Source: Chaetoceros tenuissimus (Eukaryota > Bacillariophyta > Thalassiosirophyceae > Chaetocerotales > Chaetocerotaceae). From it: DNA of 64,000 nucleotides. This document shows, piece after piece, positions 54,188 through 64,000 of this stretch (position 1 is its first letter; the number at the start of each line of letters is the position of its first letter). The notes under the pieces were generated by a model. The model was given only the letters and a program-made list of their open reading frames with translations, had not been told where the DNA came from and searched no databases. Position numbers and translations under genes: made by a program. The stretch is taken from the NCBI GenBank assembly GCA_021927905.1, contig BLLK01000045.1:3286001-3350000 (forward strand), in the 5' to 3' direction.

Positions 54188-54772
54188 CTCACAGTGGTGT
54201 GTGCTTTTCTAAATCATCTGACTTTTGTTTAGTGAGGTAAAAGGCGCAGTAGCGTATGATTCGCTAAAGCGTATTATCTCGTTCTATCTCCTTCTATTGT
54301 TTCTTTGAGGAAGGAAAAATAGTACTATTGAGAAGCCGGTATGTGCTGCTAGACTAGATAAAGGACGAAAAGTCAAACAACAGAGAAGCCGACTTAGAAG
54401 GATCTTTCAACGAAAAAAATTAGTAGAACATAGGAGTAAAACAAAAAAAAATTTAAACTTATTTATAGTTTTGTGAAGTTGAAAAGAGCACTCAAATTTT
54501 TATATGTTATTTGTCCAAAAATTTCAACAGCAACGTTTGCCAGAAAAAGAAATACAATGCCAAGTAAACAGATACCTATTGCCAGAAAAAGAGAATACCG
54601 CGGAATATCGGAGTTTCTATTACTCCTCTACGGAATCTATAGGAACGTTGACTTCCCATTAGAAAAAATATTCCTGGTTTCTTGATTTCCTTGACAACCA
54701 TTCCGGCATCTTTGGGTATCGTTCCAAATCTCATACTTTCCATTTTTTATTATTTGCACAAGATACTTTAAA
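54188..54772. repeat. 3' flank shared with copy 3, and intergenic
   Basis: 54235-54470 aligns along its length with 55140-55380 (both with TATTATCTCG, AAAGGACGAAAAGTCAAA, AGGATCTTT, ACATAGGAGTAA), so the duplicated unit extends about 290 bp beyond each stop. TTTCTATTACTCC at about 54615 repeats the motif upstream of copy 2. The leader before copy 3 has CCGGCATCTT and ATTTGCACAAGATA. Confidence 0.6.
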
Positions 54773-55099
54773 ATGAATTTCCATCATACTGCTCAATCAA
54801 ACGAACACCGTCATTGCAGAGGTGAAGATATAAATTCTCAAAATCTGTTTGAAGATGTCATGAGAGAGTTTGAGCGAATATCTCCTGCTTGTCCCTTGAA
54901 CAATAATACAAGAGATCGCCTTCAGCACCACCTAGCACGTAATCTTCTTTCTTCTTCTTTCAGATCCAATACATCATATTCAGCTGAATACTCCATGTTG
55001 GGAAGGAGCATTCATCTACCAGAGCCTGAGTCATCAAGTCTTGTTGATGATGATATGATACATGAGTTGCTAGAGCTTGTTAGAAAAAACAGGCAGTAA
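54773..55099 (+). CDS. Small unknown protein, family 2 copy 3
   Basis: 108 residues: MNFHHTAQSNEHRHC, then 'MREFERISPACPLNNNT' shared with copy 1, SSSFRSNTS shared with copy 2, and the end 'DDDMIHELLELVRKN', almost identical to copy 2. It is mosaic between the two other copies, as expected from gene conversion or stepwise duplication. Function unknown. Confidence 0.7.
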   Translation: MNFHHTAQSNEHRHCRGEDINSQNLFEDVMREFERISPACPLNNNTRDRLQHHLARNLLSSSFRSNTSYSAEYSMLGRSIHLPEPESSSLVDDDMIHELLELVRKNRQ

Positions 55100-55508
55100 T
55101 TGTCAGTGGTGCGCTTTTCTATAGCAGCTAACTTTTGTTTACTGAGGGCAAGAAGTAGCGCATGATTTGCTGAAGTATTATCTCGCTCCTATCTCTTTCT
55201 ATTCTAGAAAAAATAATAGTAGTACTAGAGAAGCTGTAGTGTGCCACTAGACAAAGGACGAAAAGTCAAATAGAAGAGAAGTTGACTTCGAAGGATCTTT
55301 GCACGATAGTCTAGTAGCAACATAGGAGTAATCAACAATTAAAACATATTTATGTGGTTGTGATGTTCGAAAAGAGCATTCTATTTTTCCATCAGTATAA
55401 CCGTTCGTATAACGGTGAGGAAGCAACAAGCTGTAAAAACCAAACAGCCGGATCTCAATAAAACTCATAGTTCATTTCTATGTTTTCATTCCATCTGATT
55501 TTACAACA
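55100..55508. other. Intergenic, duplicated 3' flank then PSY promoter
   Basis: The first ~290 bp are the copy of the 54235-54470 flank. The last ~120 bp must hold the phytoene synthase promoter; I see no clear TATA box. Confidence 0.45.
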
Positions 55509-56588
55509 ATGGCTCTTCTGACGTCTAATAGAAGCCTCTCATGCTTTTTGGGGTGGTATTTCGCTGCATTCTTTCTCAATTACCCAAATCTAAGTGGAGG
55601 AGGAGTAGAAGCTTTCGTTAGTAGTAGTACGACACCAACCACTCGACATCCTTTCAACACTAAACCTTGCTGTCCTGCACGCACATTCAGTCAAGGTTTG
55701 AAAGCTTCTTCTAATTTAGAACTTGATACAGTTCTGCAGGATATACAAAGTATCGATGACCTTATGCAAACATATGACCCGATCCTCTTATTTGCAAGAA
55801 GATTACTACCAGAGCAAACAGCAAAAGATGCATCTGCCTTGTATGCTTGGTGTCGAAGATTAGACGAAATCACAGATGATCCCAATGCAGATGTAGAAAC
55901 TATTCAACAAAGGTTAGACATTTGGCAACGTCGTTTTGAGAAAATTTGCAACAATGAACCGGTGGATGACATGGATGCAGCCTTGACGGAATGTCTATCT
56001 CGTTCAGAATCATTGACAAAGGAACCTTTTGAAGATATGATACAGGGTATGAGAAATGATGCAGTTCTCAATCGTAGAATAAAAACTATGGATGAATTAG
56101 AGGAATATGCATATCAAGTTGCCGGAACAGTTGGAGTCATGTTACTTCCTTTGTTGAAAGCTGATATGAAGAATGCGAAAGAACCAGCTATCGCATTGGG
56201 TAAAGCTATTCAGTTGATTAATATATTGCGCGATGCATCATTTGATGTTTCGCTTGGGAGAATATACCTGCCTCAGGAGCTACTGAATGAATATCATGTT
56301 TTAGAAGAGGATATTATGAACTACAAATCTTCCAAGGAATACTGTGCAGTTGTGAAACATGTTGCAGATCGAGCAACAGATTTACTTGAACAAGCAGAAG
56401 AAGGGAAAAAGAGTCTACCAGGTCTAGGACCATTGTTTGTTCAAATCATTATCGAACTCTATCGAGAATACTTGGAGAAACTTGAGAGTTTTGGCTATGA
56501 CAATCTAAATACAAAAGGTGAACGTGTTCGAATTAGTTCTCTTCAGAAACTAGGTTCTGTAGTAAAGGCAGTGGGAAAAATAATATAA
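55509..56588 (+). CDS. PSY: Phytoene synthase
   Basis: 359 residues, one exon. Joins two geranylgeranyl diphosphates into phytoene, the first committed step of carotenoid (fucoxanthin) synthesis, in the plastid. A signal peptide ends near 'VEAFVSS', an ASAFAP-like site, followed by a Ser/Thr/Pro transit segment to about residue 65. The squalene/phytoene synthase fold carries both Asp-rich Mg-diphosphate motifs: DEITD (119-123, family form DELVD) and 'NILRDASFD' with DASFD at 242-246, followed by GRIYLPQE. The length is near that expected for algal PSY. No missing key residues seen. Confidence 0.93.
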   Translation: MALLTSNRSLSCFLGWYFAAFFLNYPNLSGGGVEAFVSSSTTPTTRHPFNTKPCCPARTFSQGLKASSNLELDTVLQDIQSIDDLMQTYDPILLFARRLLPEQTAKDASALYAWCRRLDEITDDPNADVETIQQRLDIWQRRFEKICNNEPVDDMDAALTECLSRSESLTKEPFEDMIQGMRNDAVLNRRIKTMDELEEYAYQVAGTVGVMLLPLLKADMKNAKEPAIALGKAIQLINILRDASFDVSLGRIYLPQELLNEYHVLEEDIMNYKSSKEYCAVVKHVADRATDLLEQAEEGKKSLPGLGPLFVQIIIELYREYLEKLESFGYDNLNTKGERVRISSLQKLGSVVKAVGKII

Positions 56589-56631
56589 TATTTTGCTAGC
56601 TAGAAATTAAATATTTAGATATGCTAAAGAT

Positions 56632-58011
56632 TTAAGATGCAATGGAATTACAAGTATATGGACCTTGATCTCCCTTTCCATCCTTCTGTTCTTTGTTACA
56701 TAAATACACATACTTTTCATCATGACCAAAACCTAATTTCCGAAAGAACCTGATTGCACTCTCGTTATTCACTTGCGTATCGATCATGAGCATTCGAACT
56801 TTTTCATGAGCAAACAATTCGACCATTGTGTCGTACAATTCTCTTGCCAATCCCATTCCTTGATACATAGGATCGACGCCCAACCAGACCAAATATCCAT
56901 ACTTCCAACTAGACTTTGGCTTTTCAATCGTTGTGCCAAATGCAAATCCAATGACTTTCTCTACTTTCTCACCTTTTGAGCTTGGGTCTTTCTCTTTCAC
57001 TGTAGCCACCATGCACAAATCTGGGTCTGTCAAATAATACTCCATAACGGCTTCATCATCCCAAAAGTTATAGATGTTTTCAAACGATGAGGTGAAGATC
57101 TGGTTTCCAAGTTCATAGACACTATTCAGATCCTTAATTTCCATGTTCCGGATTGTGAGAATCTTCTTCTTCACTGTATAGATAAAATGAAATTCTCCAT
57201 CTTCATTGACTCTCTTCTGTGATAGTTCTTCATTACAAATTTGCTTGGTAAGATATACATGATCAGTTTTATTTGTCAATCCAGAAATTTCCAACATGTT
57301 GATCGCAGGAGTATTTGTTGCAGGAGTATCTGCTAAAAGCATCGATACATTATGCTCTTTCGTGACAGAGATGAATTTTTCAATCAAGCCAGTGGCAATG
57401 TGTCTTCGACGAAATTCTTTCTTAACGCCTACCCATTGAATGTAACCTCGAGTACCAACTGAATATTTGGTCATAGTCTCACCTAATATGAATGCAATGA
57501 CTTCTCTATCCTTCTTTGTAGACTCATCAGTTTCGTTTTCATCGTACGTTTCAGCAACGTAGCAATACTCTCTAGATGAGGCTAAATTTTCAATAACTGC
57601 AAAATCATCCCATAAGCGATACATGTTTGGGAATTCTTTTGAGGTGAATATATTCAAGCCTAGCTGAAATACTTGATGTATGTCTAGAAGTTCCATTGGA
57701 CGAATCCTATATGGAGCTTGATTTTGAAAAGCTGGAGACTTACTTCTCTTCGTGATTGCTGTCGATTCTTCTACATTTGTCGAAGTTTCATCTCTTGACG
57801 GTAATGTGCTGCGAGATAGTTTCTTTTTGGATAATTTTCGACTAAAAGTAGATCTCCTTTTTGAAACGGTGAGCTCTGGCTTATTCAATGATTCTACAGT
57901 TGTAAAATTTTCGGCATTTTCAGATTTAGATCTTGTTCTCTTTGCAATGGACGAGGAAGAACCAGTAGTAGATTCTTCTTCTTCTGTGTTTTTGGATCGT
58001 TTCCCCATCAC
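56632..58011 (-). CDS. Tandem GNAT-domain acetyltransferase
   Basis: 459 residues, one exon. The first 90 residues are Ser/Lys-rich (RSKSENAEN ...; RRSTFSRKLSKKKLSRS), like a nuclear signal. Two GNAT folds follow, about 100-270 and 285-445. The second has a clear acetyl-CoA motif A (VDPMYQGMGLARELY), while the first has 'VKKEFRRRHIATGL', which keeps only part of Q/R-x-x-G-x-G/A. The first may therefore be inactive or weak. The units share YRLWDD/YNFWDD and EN motifs, so they are a tandem duplication. Acetylates an amine of an unknown substrate (protein or small molecule). Confidence 0.82.
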   Translation of the reverse strand: MMGKRSKNTEEEESTTGSSSSIAKRTRSKSENAENFTTVESLNKPELTVSKRRSTFSRKLSKKKLSRSTLPSRDETSTNVEESTAITKRSKSPAFQNQAPYRIRPMELLDIHQVFQLGLNIFTSKEFPNMYRLWDDFAVIENLASSREYCYVAETYDENETDESTKKDREVIAFILGETMTKYSVGTRGYIQWVGVKKEFRRRHIATGLIEKFISVTKEHNVSMLLADTPATNTPAINMLEISGLTNKTDHVYLTKQICNEELSQKRVNEDGEFHFIYTVKKKILTIRNMEIKDLNSVYELGNQIFTSSFENIYNFWDDEAVMEYYLTDPDLCMVATVKEKDPSSKGEKVEKVIGFAFGTTIEKPKSSWKYGYLVWLGVDPMYQGMGLARELYDTMVELFAHEKVRMLMIDTQVNNESAIRFFRKLGFGHDEKYVYLCNKEQKDGKGDQGPYTCNSIAS

Positions 58012-58380
58012 TAGATGCTGATAAAATTTGTGTGATGTTGATAAACTCTTGATGCTTGGATTTGAAGAAATGATAATGCAGACTCGAAGCTATTCTTCTT
58101 CATGATGCAGATATTCGTATTTCGTATGCAGCCTTTGAGATAGAAAAATGAAGGAAAAGGTGAACGTTATGTTTTGAAGATAACGGTACCAACCTGGATG
58201 CAAGGCCATTTCCAAATCAAGCATCAACCACCAAAGCCTCATCTTTCTTTGAATCTAACAGAGATTACTTCTCGATGTTGGTCATCTATTCATTCATATC
58301 ATCTCTACTCCATCGAAATACACACACACGCCGAAGAACTATATAAAGCTCTTTACGAAAAAACTGCTTATTAAATAAAT
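58012..58380. promoter_or_regulatory. Divergent promoter region with TATA box
   Basis: 369 bp between the GNAT gene (minus) and the oxygenase gene (plus). TATATAAAG at 58340-58348 is about 40 bp before the ATG at 58381. No gene seen between. Confidence 0.5.
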
Positions 58381-59085
58381 ATGCCTACAAGTGTATCGAG
58401 ATTTGACATATTCTTTGCGAGTCTATTTGCAATTTTTTCCATTTTCTTGGCTCTTGGAGTACAAAAAATGAAACAGTTTGTAGCTGACGCAAAATATAAG
58501 TTGATACTGCATAATCTAAATCATACAGTCACTGACAACTTCATAAAAGAAACAGATCTAATATCAAGATTACAAAATGAGACTCTATGGCAAGAGTGTG
58601 ACGAGAAAAGAGCACATGATAACTTTTGGCAGCGAGAAGATCCAATCACAAATATATGGGAAGAATTAAGTCAAGAAATCTGGAAGAATCGACCGGAATA
58701 TAAAGAAGCTGTAGGATTTGAATACTGGTGTAATATTGTTGACGAAGATCGTAGTTTGCCTTGGCATGTAGACAAGGACGAATATGAATTGGAAGAGAAT
58801 GAAGAGTTGGTGTATCCTATCATGGGCGCTGTTTATTATGGCTTTGATCACAAGTTTGAAGGAAGTGGAAACTTAATGCTAGTCGATATAGATGCAGAGT
58901 ACGAACCTTTTGCATATGATGACGAACTAAATCATGAAGTTGTGAGGGTTGAGCCAATATTCAATCGTATGATCATTTTCAATGCTAGTAAATGGCATCG
59001 GGTCGAGACGAACTTTACAGGGAATCGATATACATTTGCAGTCAATGCTCTTCGACATAAACCAAGAGGTCCAAAGAAGAACTAA
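58381..59085 (+). CDS. 2OG-Fe(II) oxygenase-like membrane-anchored protein, copy 1
   Basis: 234 residues. One N-terminal membrane helix (FFASLFAIFSIFLALGV, about 10-27) anchors a lumenal or cytosolic domain. 'LPWHVDKDE' supplies HxD at 129/131, the distal His is in SKWHRVE (206), and 'NRYTFAVN' has the 2OG-binding Arg (216), the order of the double-stranded beta-helix oxygenases. The substrate is not known; relatives hydroxylate protein prolines or small molecules. An intact copy of the frameshifted gene 1.2 kb downstream. Confidence 0.75.
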   Translation: MPTSVSRFDIFFASLFAIFSIFLALGVQKMKQFVADAKYKLILHNLNHTVTDNFIKETDLISRLQNETLWQECDEKRAHDNFWQREDPITNIWEELSQEIWKNRPEYKEAVGFEYWCNIVDEDRSLPWHVDKDEYELEENEELVYPIMGAVYYGFDHKFEGSGNLMLVDIDAEYEPFAYDDELNHEVVRVEPIFNRMIIFNASKWHRVETNFTGNRYTFAVNALRHKPRGPKKN

Positions 59086-59607
59086 AGTAGACTTACTGCA
59101 AAACTCATTTGTGCTTGACTAAAAGTCATTGTGGTATATTTCTACGGGCATACATACATCAGTAACAGAACTTTAGAAAAAGGGAGACGCAAATGAAATG
59201 GATTTTTTATTTGGATCGACTTTCTCATAAAGGTCTTGAGTATTTGATGTACTTGCCTTATTATCAAGTATTAGAACGTAATATACTTCTGTATACTTTG
59301 TACAATCAACTCTCCTATTTCTATGAAATGAACTGAGGTCGAAGAACACTGTTCAAAGTTAATGAATTAATATTGAATGAAATAGTATTGTATCCGAGCA
59401 GAATTTATTCTCAGAAGAAAGGCGGAGTACTTCGCTCCGAAAAAAGAAAAAGAGAAAGATAGAAACCGTTATCAATACGTTATCACAAGATTCAAGCAAC
59501 TCATCTCTCTTTTCATTCCATCTCATATCTAATTCATGAATCTTTCAATGTACAAGACATGTAAATCGTTAGAAATCTATAACTAGAGCATCCCCATCAC
59601 TTCAACT
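59086..59607. other. Intergenic, no gene seen
   Basis: 522 bp between the tandem oxygenase copies. 59415-59440 holds a short inverted repeat (CGGAGTACTTCGCTCCG) that could be a terminator hairpin or a palindrome. No RNA gene recognised. Confidence 0.35.
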
Positions 59608-60310
59608 ATGCCATCAAGTGTATCAAGGTCTGACATATTTCTCGCAATTCTCTTTGCAAGTCTCTCAATATTTTTGGCTCTTGGAGTTCAGAAAATGAAG
59701 CAATTTGTATCGGATGCGAAATACAAGTTGATTTTACAGAATCTCAATCATACCATCACTGATGCCTTTATAAAAGATGCATCCTTGATTTCAAGATTGC
59801 AAAATGAGACTCTGTGGCAAGAATGTGACGAAGCGGGGTCTCAGTTTTGGCAAACGAGAAGATCCAATTACAAATATATGGGAAGAATTAAGTAAAGAAA
59901 TTTGGCAACATCGACCAGAGTATGAAACAGCGGTAGGGTTTGAATATTGGTGTAATATCATCTCTGAAAAACGAAGTCTTCCTTGGCATATTGACAAGGA
60001 TGAATATGAATTACATGAAAATGATGAGTTAGTGACACCCATCATGGGCGCGGTCTATTATGGCTTTGATCATACATTCAAAGGAAGCGGCCATTTGATG
60101 CTCATTGATGCTGATATAGAACAGACAAGTCCTTTCTTGTATAATTATGAAGATAATAAGGAAGTTGTGAATGTCGAGCCACTACTCAACCGCATGGTCA
60201 TTTTCAATGCAAGTAAATGGCATCGGGTAGAGACTAACTTTACAGGTAAACGATATACATTTGCAGTGAATGCAAATCGTCATCGACCAAAAGTGCTGAC
60301 AAAGTACTGA
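59608..60310 (+). pseudogene. 2OG-Fe(II) oxygenase-like, copy 2, single frameshift
   Basis: Close paralogue of the gene at 58381. The start, the membrane helix and the first ~80 residues are in the frame from 59608; the rest (EDPITNIWEELSKEIW onward, HIDKDE, SKWHRVE, KRYTFAVN) is in the +1 frame to 60310. The break is one extra A in CAAACGAG at 59851-59858 (copy 1 has CAGCGAG). All active-site residues are preserved beyond it, so the break is recent or a sequencing error. Also lost are two residues compared with copy 1 near 'ECDEAG'. Confidence 0.75.
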
Positions 60311-60384
60311 TTAGATTGTAAAAATCAATAGTTTTGGTTATTTATAGGTTGTAGACTACCCCTTCTCTTACAAACCAGTCTCTT

Positions 60385-63300
60385 TTAGAGAAGATGCTTG
60401 GACAATTTAGACTGCTCCCTTGCCACATGACTAAAAGTAGACATTCTACTAAGAGTTGCCTTCTTTGGAGGTGGTGAGTCCATTACCTCTTTAGGAGGAG
60501 ACTCTTTCATCTTTTTGGCAAATGGATTACGGCTGCGAGCCTTATTCATTACCGCAGGAGTCCTGTCAAGATCCTTCTCTTCTGCAGCCTCCTTGAGCTT
60601 CTTTGAAAATGGGTTTCTTGCCTTTGCCTTGAGTCTCTTTGCAAGTGGTTCCTCTATGCTCTCATCGTCCGAAGCAAAAGATTCTTCATCTTGCTGTAGT
60701 CTACGCTTACCATTTGGTAAAGTCTCAGCTGGCGTAATTGGTGCTCTTTGCATGAGAGGTCTCGTATTTCTTTCTTCCATAGATTCATACGATTGTTCAT
60801 CCTCCTGTTGTTCCTCTTCCTCTTGTACAGCTGGAAACCTCTGCTCGCGAACGTCATAAATACGATCACTTAACTTGGTCTGACCGACACGATCTGCTGC
60901 CTCCATAGCAATTTCAAAACTCTTTTCTAAATGAAGTCTTTGGGATAGATCGAAAGCATTTTCAATCTTGTTATTTTTCAACATGTCGAACAGTAATTTG
61001 AGTATCACCTTGTCCAAATTTGCACATGCTTGAGTGTATTCATCTTCAAGTTCTTCTTCAGCTGCTGGATTGTCAAGTAGTTCTAATTCATGCATAAACT
61101 TTTTGTTTTCGAGCGCTAGGTTAGAACGAACTGTTACTTCATCCATGACAATGCTATTATAGAGGATTGAAATATGATTAGAAAACAAGTGATTGAATGT
61201 GTTGGAATCAACAGAAAGACATGACTTACCTTCTTCCTCCGTTTCCACGAGCAAGAGGCATACGAAGCGGATAAGATGAAGGAAGAGGTCTTCGTGCTGG
61301 ATCAGGATGCTTCACTCCCTTCAAAGGTACGCAAATGAATCTTCCTTCTTGAACATGCACTGGCCAGAACTCATCTTCACGAGATTTTTTCAATCCTAGA
61401 GTATCCAAAATAGGAGTCCATCTATAAGTCATTCCTACTGCTCCATCAATCTTTGTAGCAACCAACATGGACAGCATACCATCCTCGTCCATGACACAAA
61501 GGGACATGTCAGTATTGAATCCAGCCCAGGACAAAGAGGAACCTGGACTCATCGCTGAAACGGCTCCTTCTACAACCAGTCTTCCAGTTACTCCATCATA
61601 CAAACTGTATCCAAGATTTTGAGTTCCATCAACAAGTGGATTTCCATCGTGGTAAATTACTGCACATAGACGATCGCGTCCAACAACGGTGACTGCATCC
61701 CCTTTGAGCCAAATAATTGGACCTTGCAAACCAGAGGTACTGAACAAGCGTAGAAATCTACGACTGGTAGTGACTGCATTCCATCCAGATCCGGAAGCAC
61801 AACCATTGACACGTTCACCTTCTGGAAGAGCAAGAGTCCAATCTTTATCTGTCACTGCTCCTACAGTTGCAAATCTATGGAAGTAAATAGTGGATCCAGT
61901 GGCTTTATCACTCTTGAGACCGTTCTTGCGTCTTCGGCTCTTTTTCACAATAGCTCTAGTTTCATCACTCATTCCCTGTAGCAAATCATCATCAGCTCCA
62001 TCATCCTCGTCAACATCTTCCATCAAGTCAGATGCAAAAAGACCTCCTTCTTCTCCAAATGTTCCAATGATGAAATTGTACGGGTCACGGAATGAAATTG
62101 GACGGTTCGAAGCTGAGTCAGTAAAAGAAAAGTCAATGGTACGATGGGACCCATCCAAATCTACACGTTCACGAGAAGAAATGATTCCATGTTGATTCCA
62201 GCAAAGGATACGACGTTGGCCCAAAGGAGTGGAAGAAGGTGCGAAAGGAGCTTGAGGCTCAGGAAGAGCAGACACCACATTGGTTCCACTGCTTGGCAAT
62301 TCATCATAGTCATCTTCTTCCTCGTCTTGCTGTGCAAGTTGCATATCTTCAAGATCATCAACATCTGCAATATCTTCGTCTTTGTCTGCATTTGAATCTA
62401 TTACATCATCAAATTCATCATTCTCAGCCTGTTCCTTTTCCTTGTTACCATTAGCTTGGTTCTCATCATCTTCCGCTTCATCCGCCACAAATTGATTCTT
62501 CTTTGCCGTTTTCTCTTTATCCTCTTGTGAGAATTCCACATCATCGTCAGAGTCAAAAAAGTCATTGGTAGCATCATCAGACTTTCCATCATCAAGAGGC
62601 TGTGTTTCAAACTCTGCCTCTTGTGTCTCTGGCATTTCCTCCTCCTGTTCAACTTCTTTTTCTTCCTCCGCCACATTGGAAGAGACAACACTGGTTTCCT
62701 TTGCCTTGACTGGTTCCACAGCATCCTTGACGGAAAGAATTTCCATGGATCCATTCTCGAATGCAAGCAAAAGCTGTTCTTCCTGTCCATCTGCCTTGTA
62801 CCAATGCATATCTGTACATAGTGAATCATTAAAGGTAGCAATGACACCTAAAAAGGATCCTTCTGGCATGTTTTCATCCTATAAGTCATTTGAAAAAGTG
62901 AGTATGTGCATATCATATGCAAATAATAAGTAAGAATCATAAATATATAAACTTACATTTGACTGATTCAATTTCCAAAGACCAACTTCACCATTCTGAG
63001 CAGCAGTCACAACATAATGATCATCACTTGGATCAAACACAACAGTCACAATATCATCCTTTTGACCCTGTTCATCTTCCAAAGTCTTGAGCACCATACG
63101 TTCCTTCTTCAAATCATTTGTAAATCTCAAATGCAAATCTCTAGATCCAGAAAATGCCACAATGTTTCCATTTGAGCTATAAGCAACTTTACGACTCTTT
63201 TCCAACACGGTACCAAATTGACCCATGTCCTTTTCAACAAGAGTTTGAGTAGTGTAGACCTGATCCCAGTCCAATTCATAATCTTTACTAGGATCAACAG

Positions 63301-63892
63301 TATAAAAATAGAATTTACCATCTAGCCCCAGACTGACACATGTCGTTCCATCCGGTGCATACACAACCGCACGAGCTCCATTCAACCCATCCTCCTGATA
63401 CATGAGTTTACTCGACCCCTCTTGAATGTCAAAAATTGCAAACCCCGGTGAGGACTCGGTAGCGACACCTAGTAAATTCTTATGAGGGCAGAATTGCAAA
63501 GCACGAATGGAGGAATCAAATCTCTGCTCGAGTTTGAAAGCTGGAATGAGGGATGATTCAAATGTATCCTCTTCTTGTGTGAAAAAGTCATCATCACTTT
63601 TTGAAAGAGGTTTGAGCAAAGGATGCACTTCTGAGTTGTCAAATGTATAAATGTCAACGGAACCATCTTCCAATCCTAATGCCATGAGAGATCCATCGGA
63701 ATTCATGGAAATGCATTGAATAGGATCATCGATTTGATGCACCACTTTGAATGCAAACTCTTGGGGAGAGGAGAGAGGTGCAGCTGTTATGTTTCCGTTT
63801 TCACCTCCGATTGCCAGAATGTGATTTTGAAAGAGGATCAAATCTCTTTTGAAGAAGGAGGGACTCTCTTCGAGATTGAGATTTAACTTCAT
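60385..63892 (-). CDS. WDHD1: Ctf4 / WDHD1 / AND-1-like replisome protein
   Basis: Three exons, 63892..62957, 62878..61230 and 61153..60385, with introns of 78 and 76 bp; 1117 residues. The first ~350 residues are WD40 blades (AIGGENGNITAAPL, AFSGSRDLHLRF, AAQNGEVGLWKL). A long acidic linker of D/E runs follows (about 370-510). The middle (about 525-860) is the second propeller of the Ctf4/Mcl1 family (RRILCWNQHGIISSRE, GRLVVEGAVS). The C terminus has a helical segment and two basic 'ARNPFSKK/RSRNPFAKK' motifs. Ctf4 links CMG helicase to DNA polymerase alpha at the fork. No HMG box (present in animal AND-1) is seen. The gene is complete, with ~108 bp of 5' flank. Confidence 0.88.
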
Positions 63893-64000
63893 TGTTTGCT
63901 TGTTGTTTATGAATATGAGTGGATGTGCAAAAGATGAAGCTTCGTTGCCTCCAATCTTGTAAACACGAAAATTTTTCGTTTTGGCGCGCAGAGGAAAATA

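Noticed and set aside
1-64000. CRISPR arrays, bacterial operons or viral genomes
   Set aside because: Introns, targeting peptides and eukaryotic domains throughout; the only regular repeats are minisatellites and segment duplications without unique spacers.

Overview
This window reads as nuclear DNA of a photosynthetic stramenopile, most likely a diatom and probably a centric one. The evidence is as follows. Plastid-type proteins carry a signal peptide followed by an ASAFAP-like cleavage site (TSFAP at 3509, RAFTP at 17315, EAFV at 55509). Phytoene synthase and an LrgA/LrgB-type plastid glycolate/glycerate transporter are present. There is an HSF-type transcription factor, a family known to be expanded in diatoms. 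Introns are small (about 55-110 bp, GT-AG) and often sit between codons, and gene spacing is compact. The species is not proven by the sequence.

Layout: 1-4.6 kb holds an LRR/coiled-coil gene running off the left edge, a GT25-like glycosyltransferase with two opposite frameshifts, and a plastid-targeted protein. 4.7-10.3 kb is a gene desert made of repeats and decayed minus-strand reading frames, with perfect 214-bp and 382-bp direct repeats arranged B-A-B at its right end. 10.4-15.1 kb has an HSF gene, two paralogous small genes, and a 919-bp element with 57-bp terminal inverted repeats that carries minisatellites. 15.5-19.8 kb has a four-exon cysteine synthase divergent from the plastid transporter gene, then an M50B-like membrane metallopeptidase. 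20.2-22.9 kb is a convergent pair of paralogues built from an unrecognised ~50-residue repeat, with SUMO-interaction-like N termini. 23.3-30.9 kb has a TPR/MYND protein and a giant SNF2/RING helicase with PDZ-, LysM- and PHD-like modules.

31.9-39.2 kb has a secreted M11 (gametolysin-like) protease with ShK-like tails, an HI0933-type flavoprotein, a membrane protein with related ShK-like domains, a small coiled-coil repeat ORF, and a MYND protein. 39.4-42.9 kb encodes a RING / five AP2-like / Tudor-like / MYND protein. 43.5-46 kb has a small Cys-rich protein, a VAMP-like R-SNARE and a mobile-element-like relic. 46.2-48.1 kb encodes a guanylate kinase whose C terminus is a villin-headpiece-like module. 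48.4-52.1 kb has a multipass membrane protein and an ankyrin/RING/zinc protein. 52.7-55.1 kb holds three tandem copies of a small unknown gene. 55.5-64 kb has phytoene synthase, a double-GNAT acetyltransferase, tandem 2OG-Fe(II) oxygenase-like genes (the second frameshifted) and a Ctf4/WDHD1/AND-1 replisome gene.

There is no operon-like pathway. Genes are individually promoted, some in divergent pairs. Recurrent themes are local gene duplication and zinc-finger adaptor proteins (RING and MYND). The best candidates for undescribed biology are the guanylate kinase-villin headpiece fusion, the RING-AP2x5-Tudor-MYND protein, the LysM/PDZ-bearing SNF2 helicase, the inverted pair of repeat proteins, and the small tandem families that share a C-terminal 'MI-x-E-x-L' helix.
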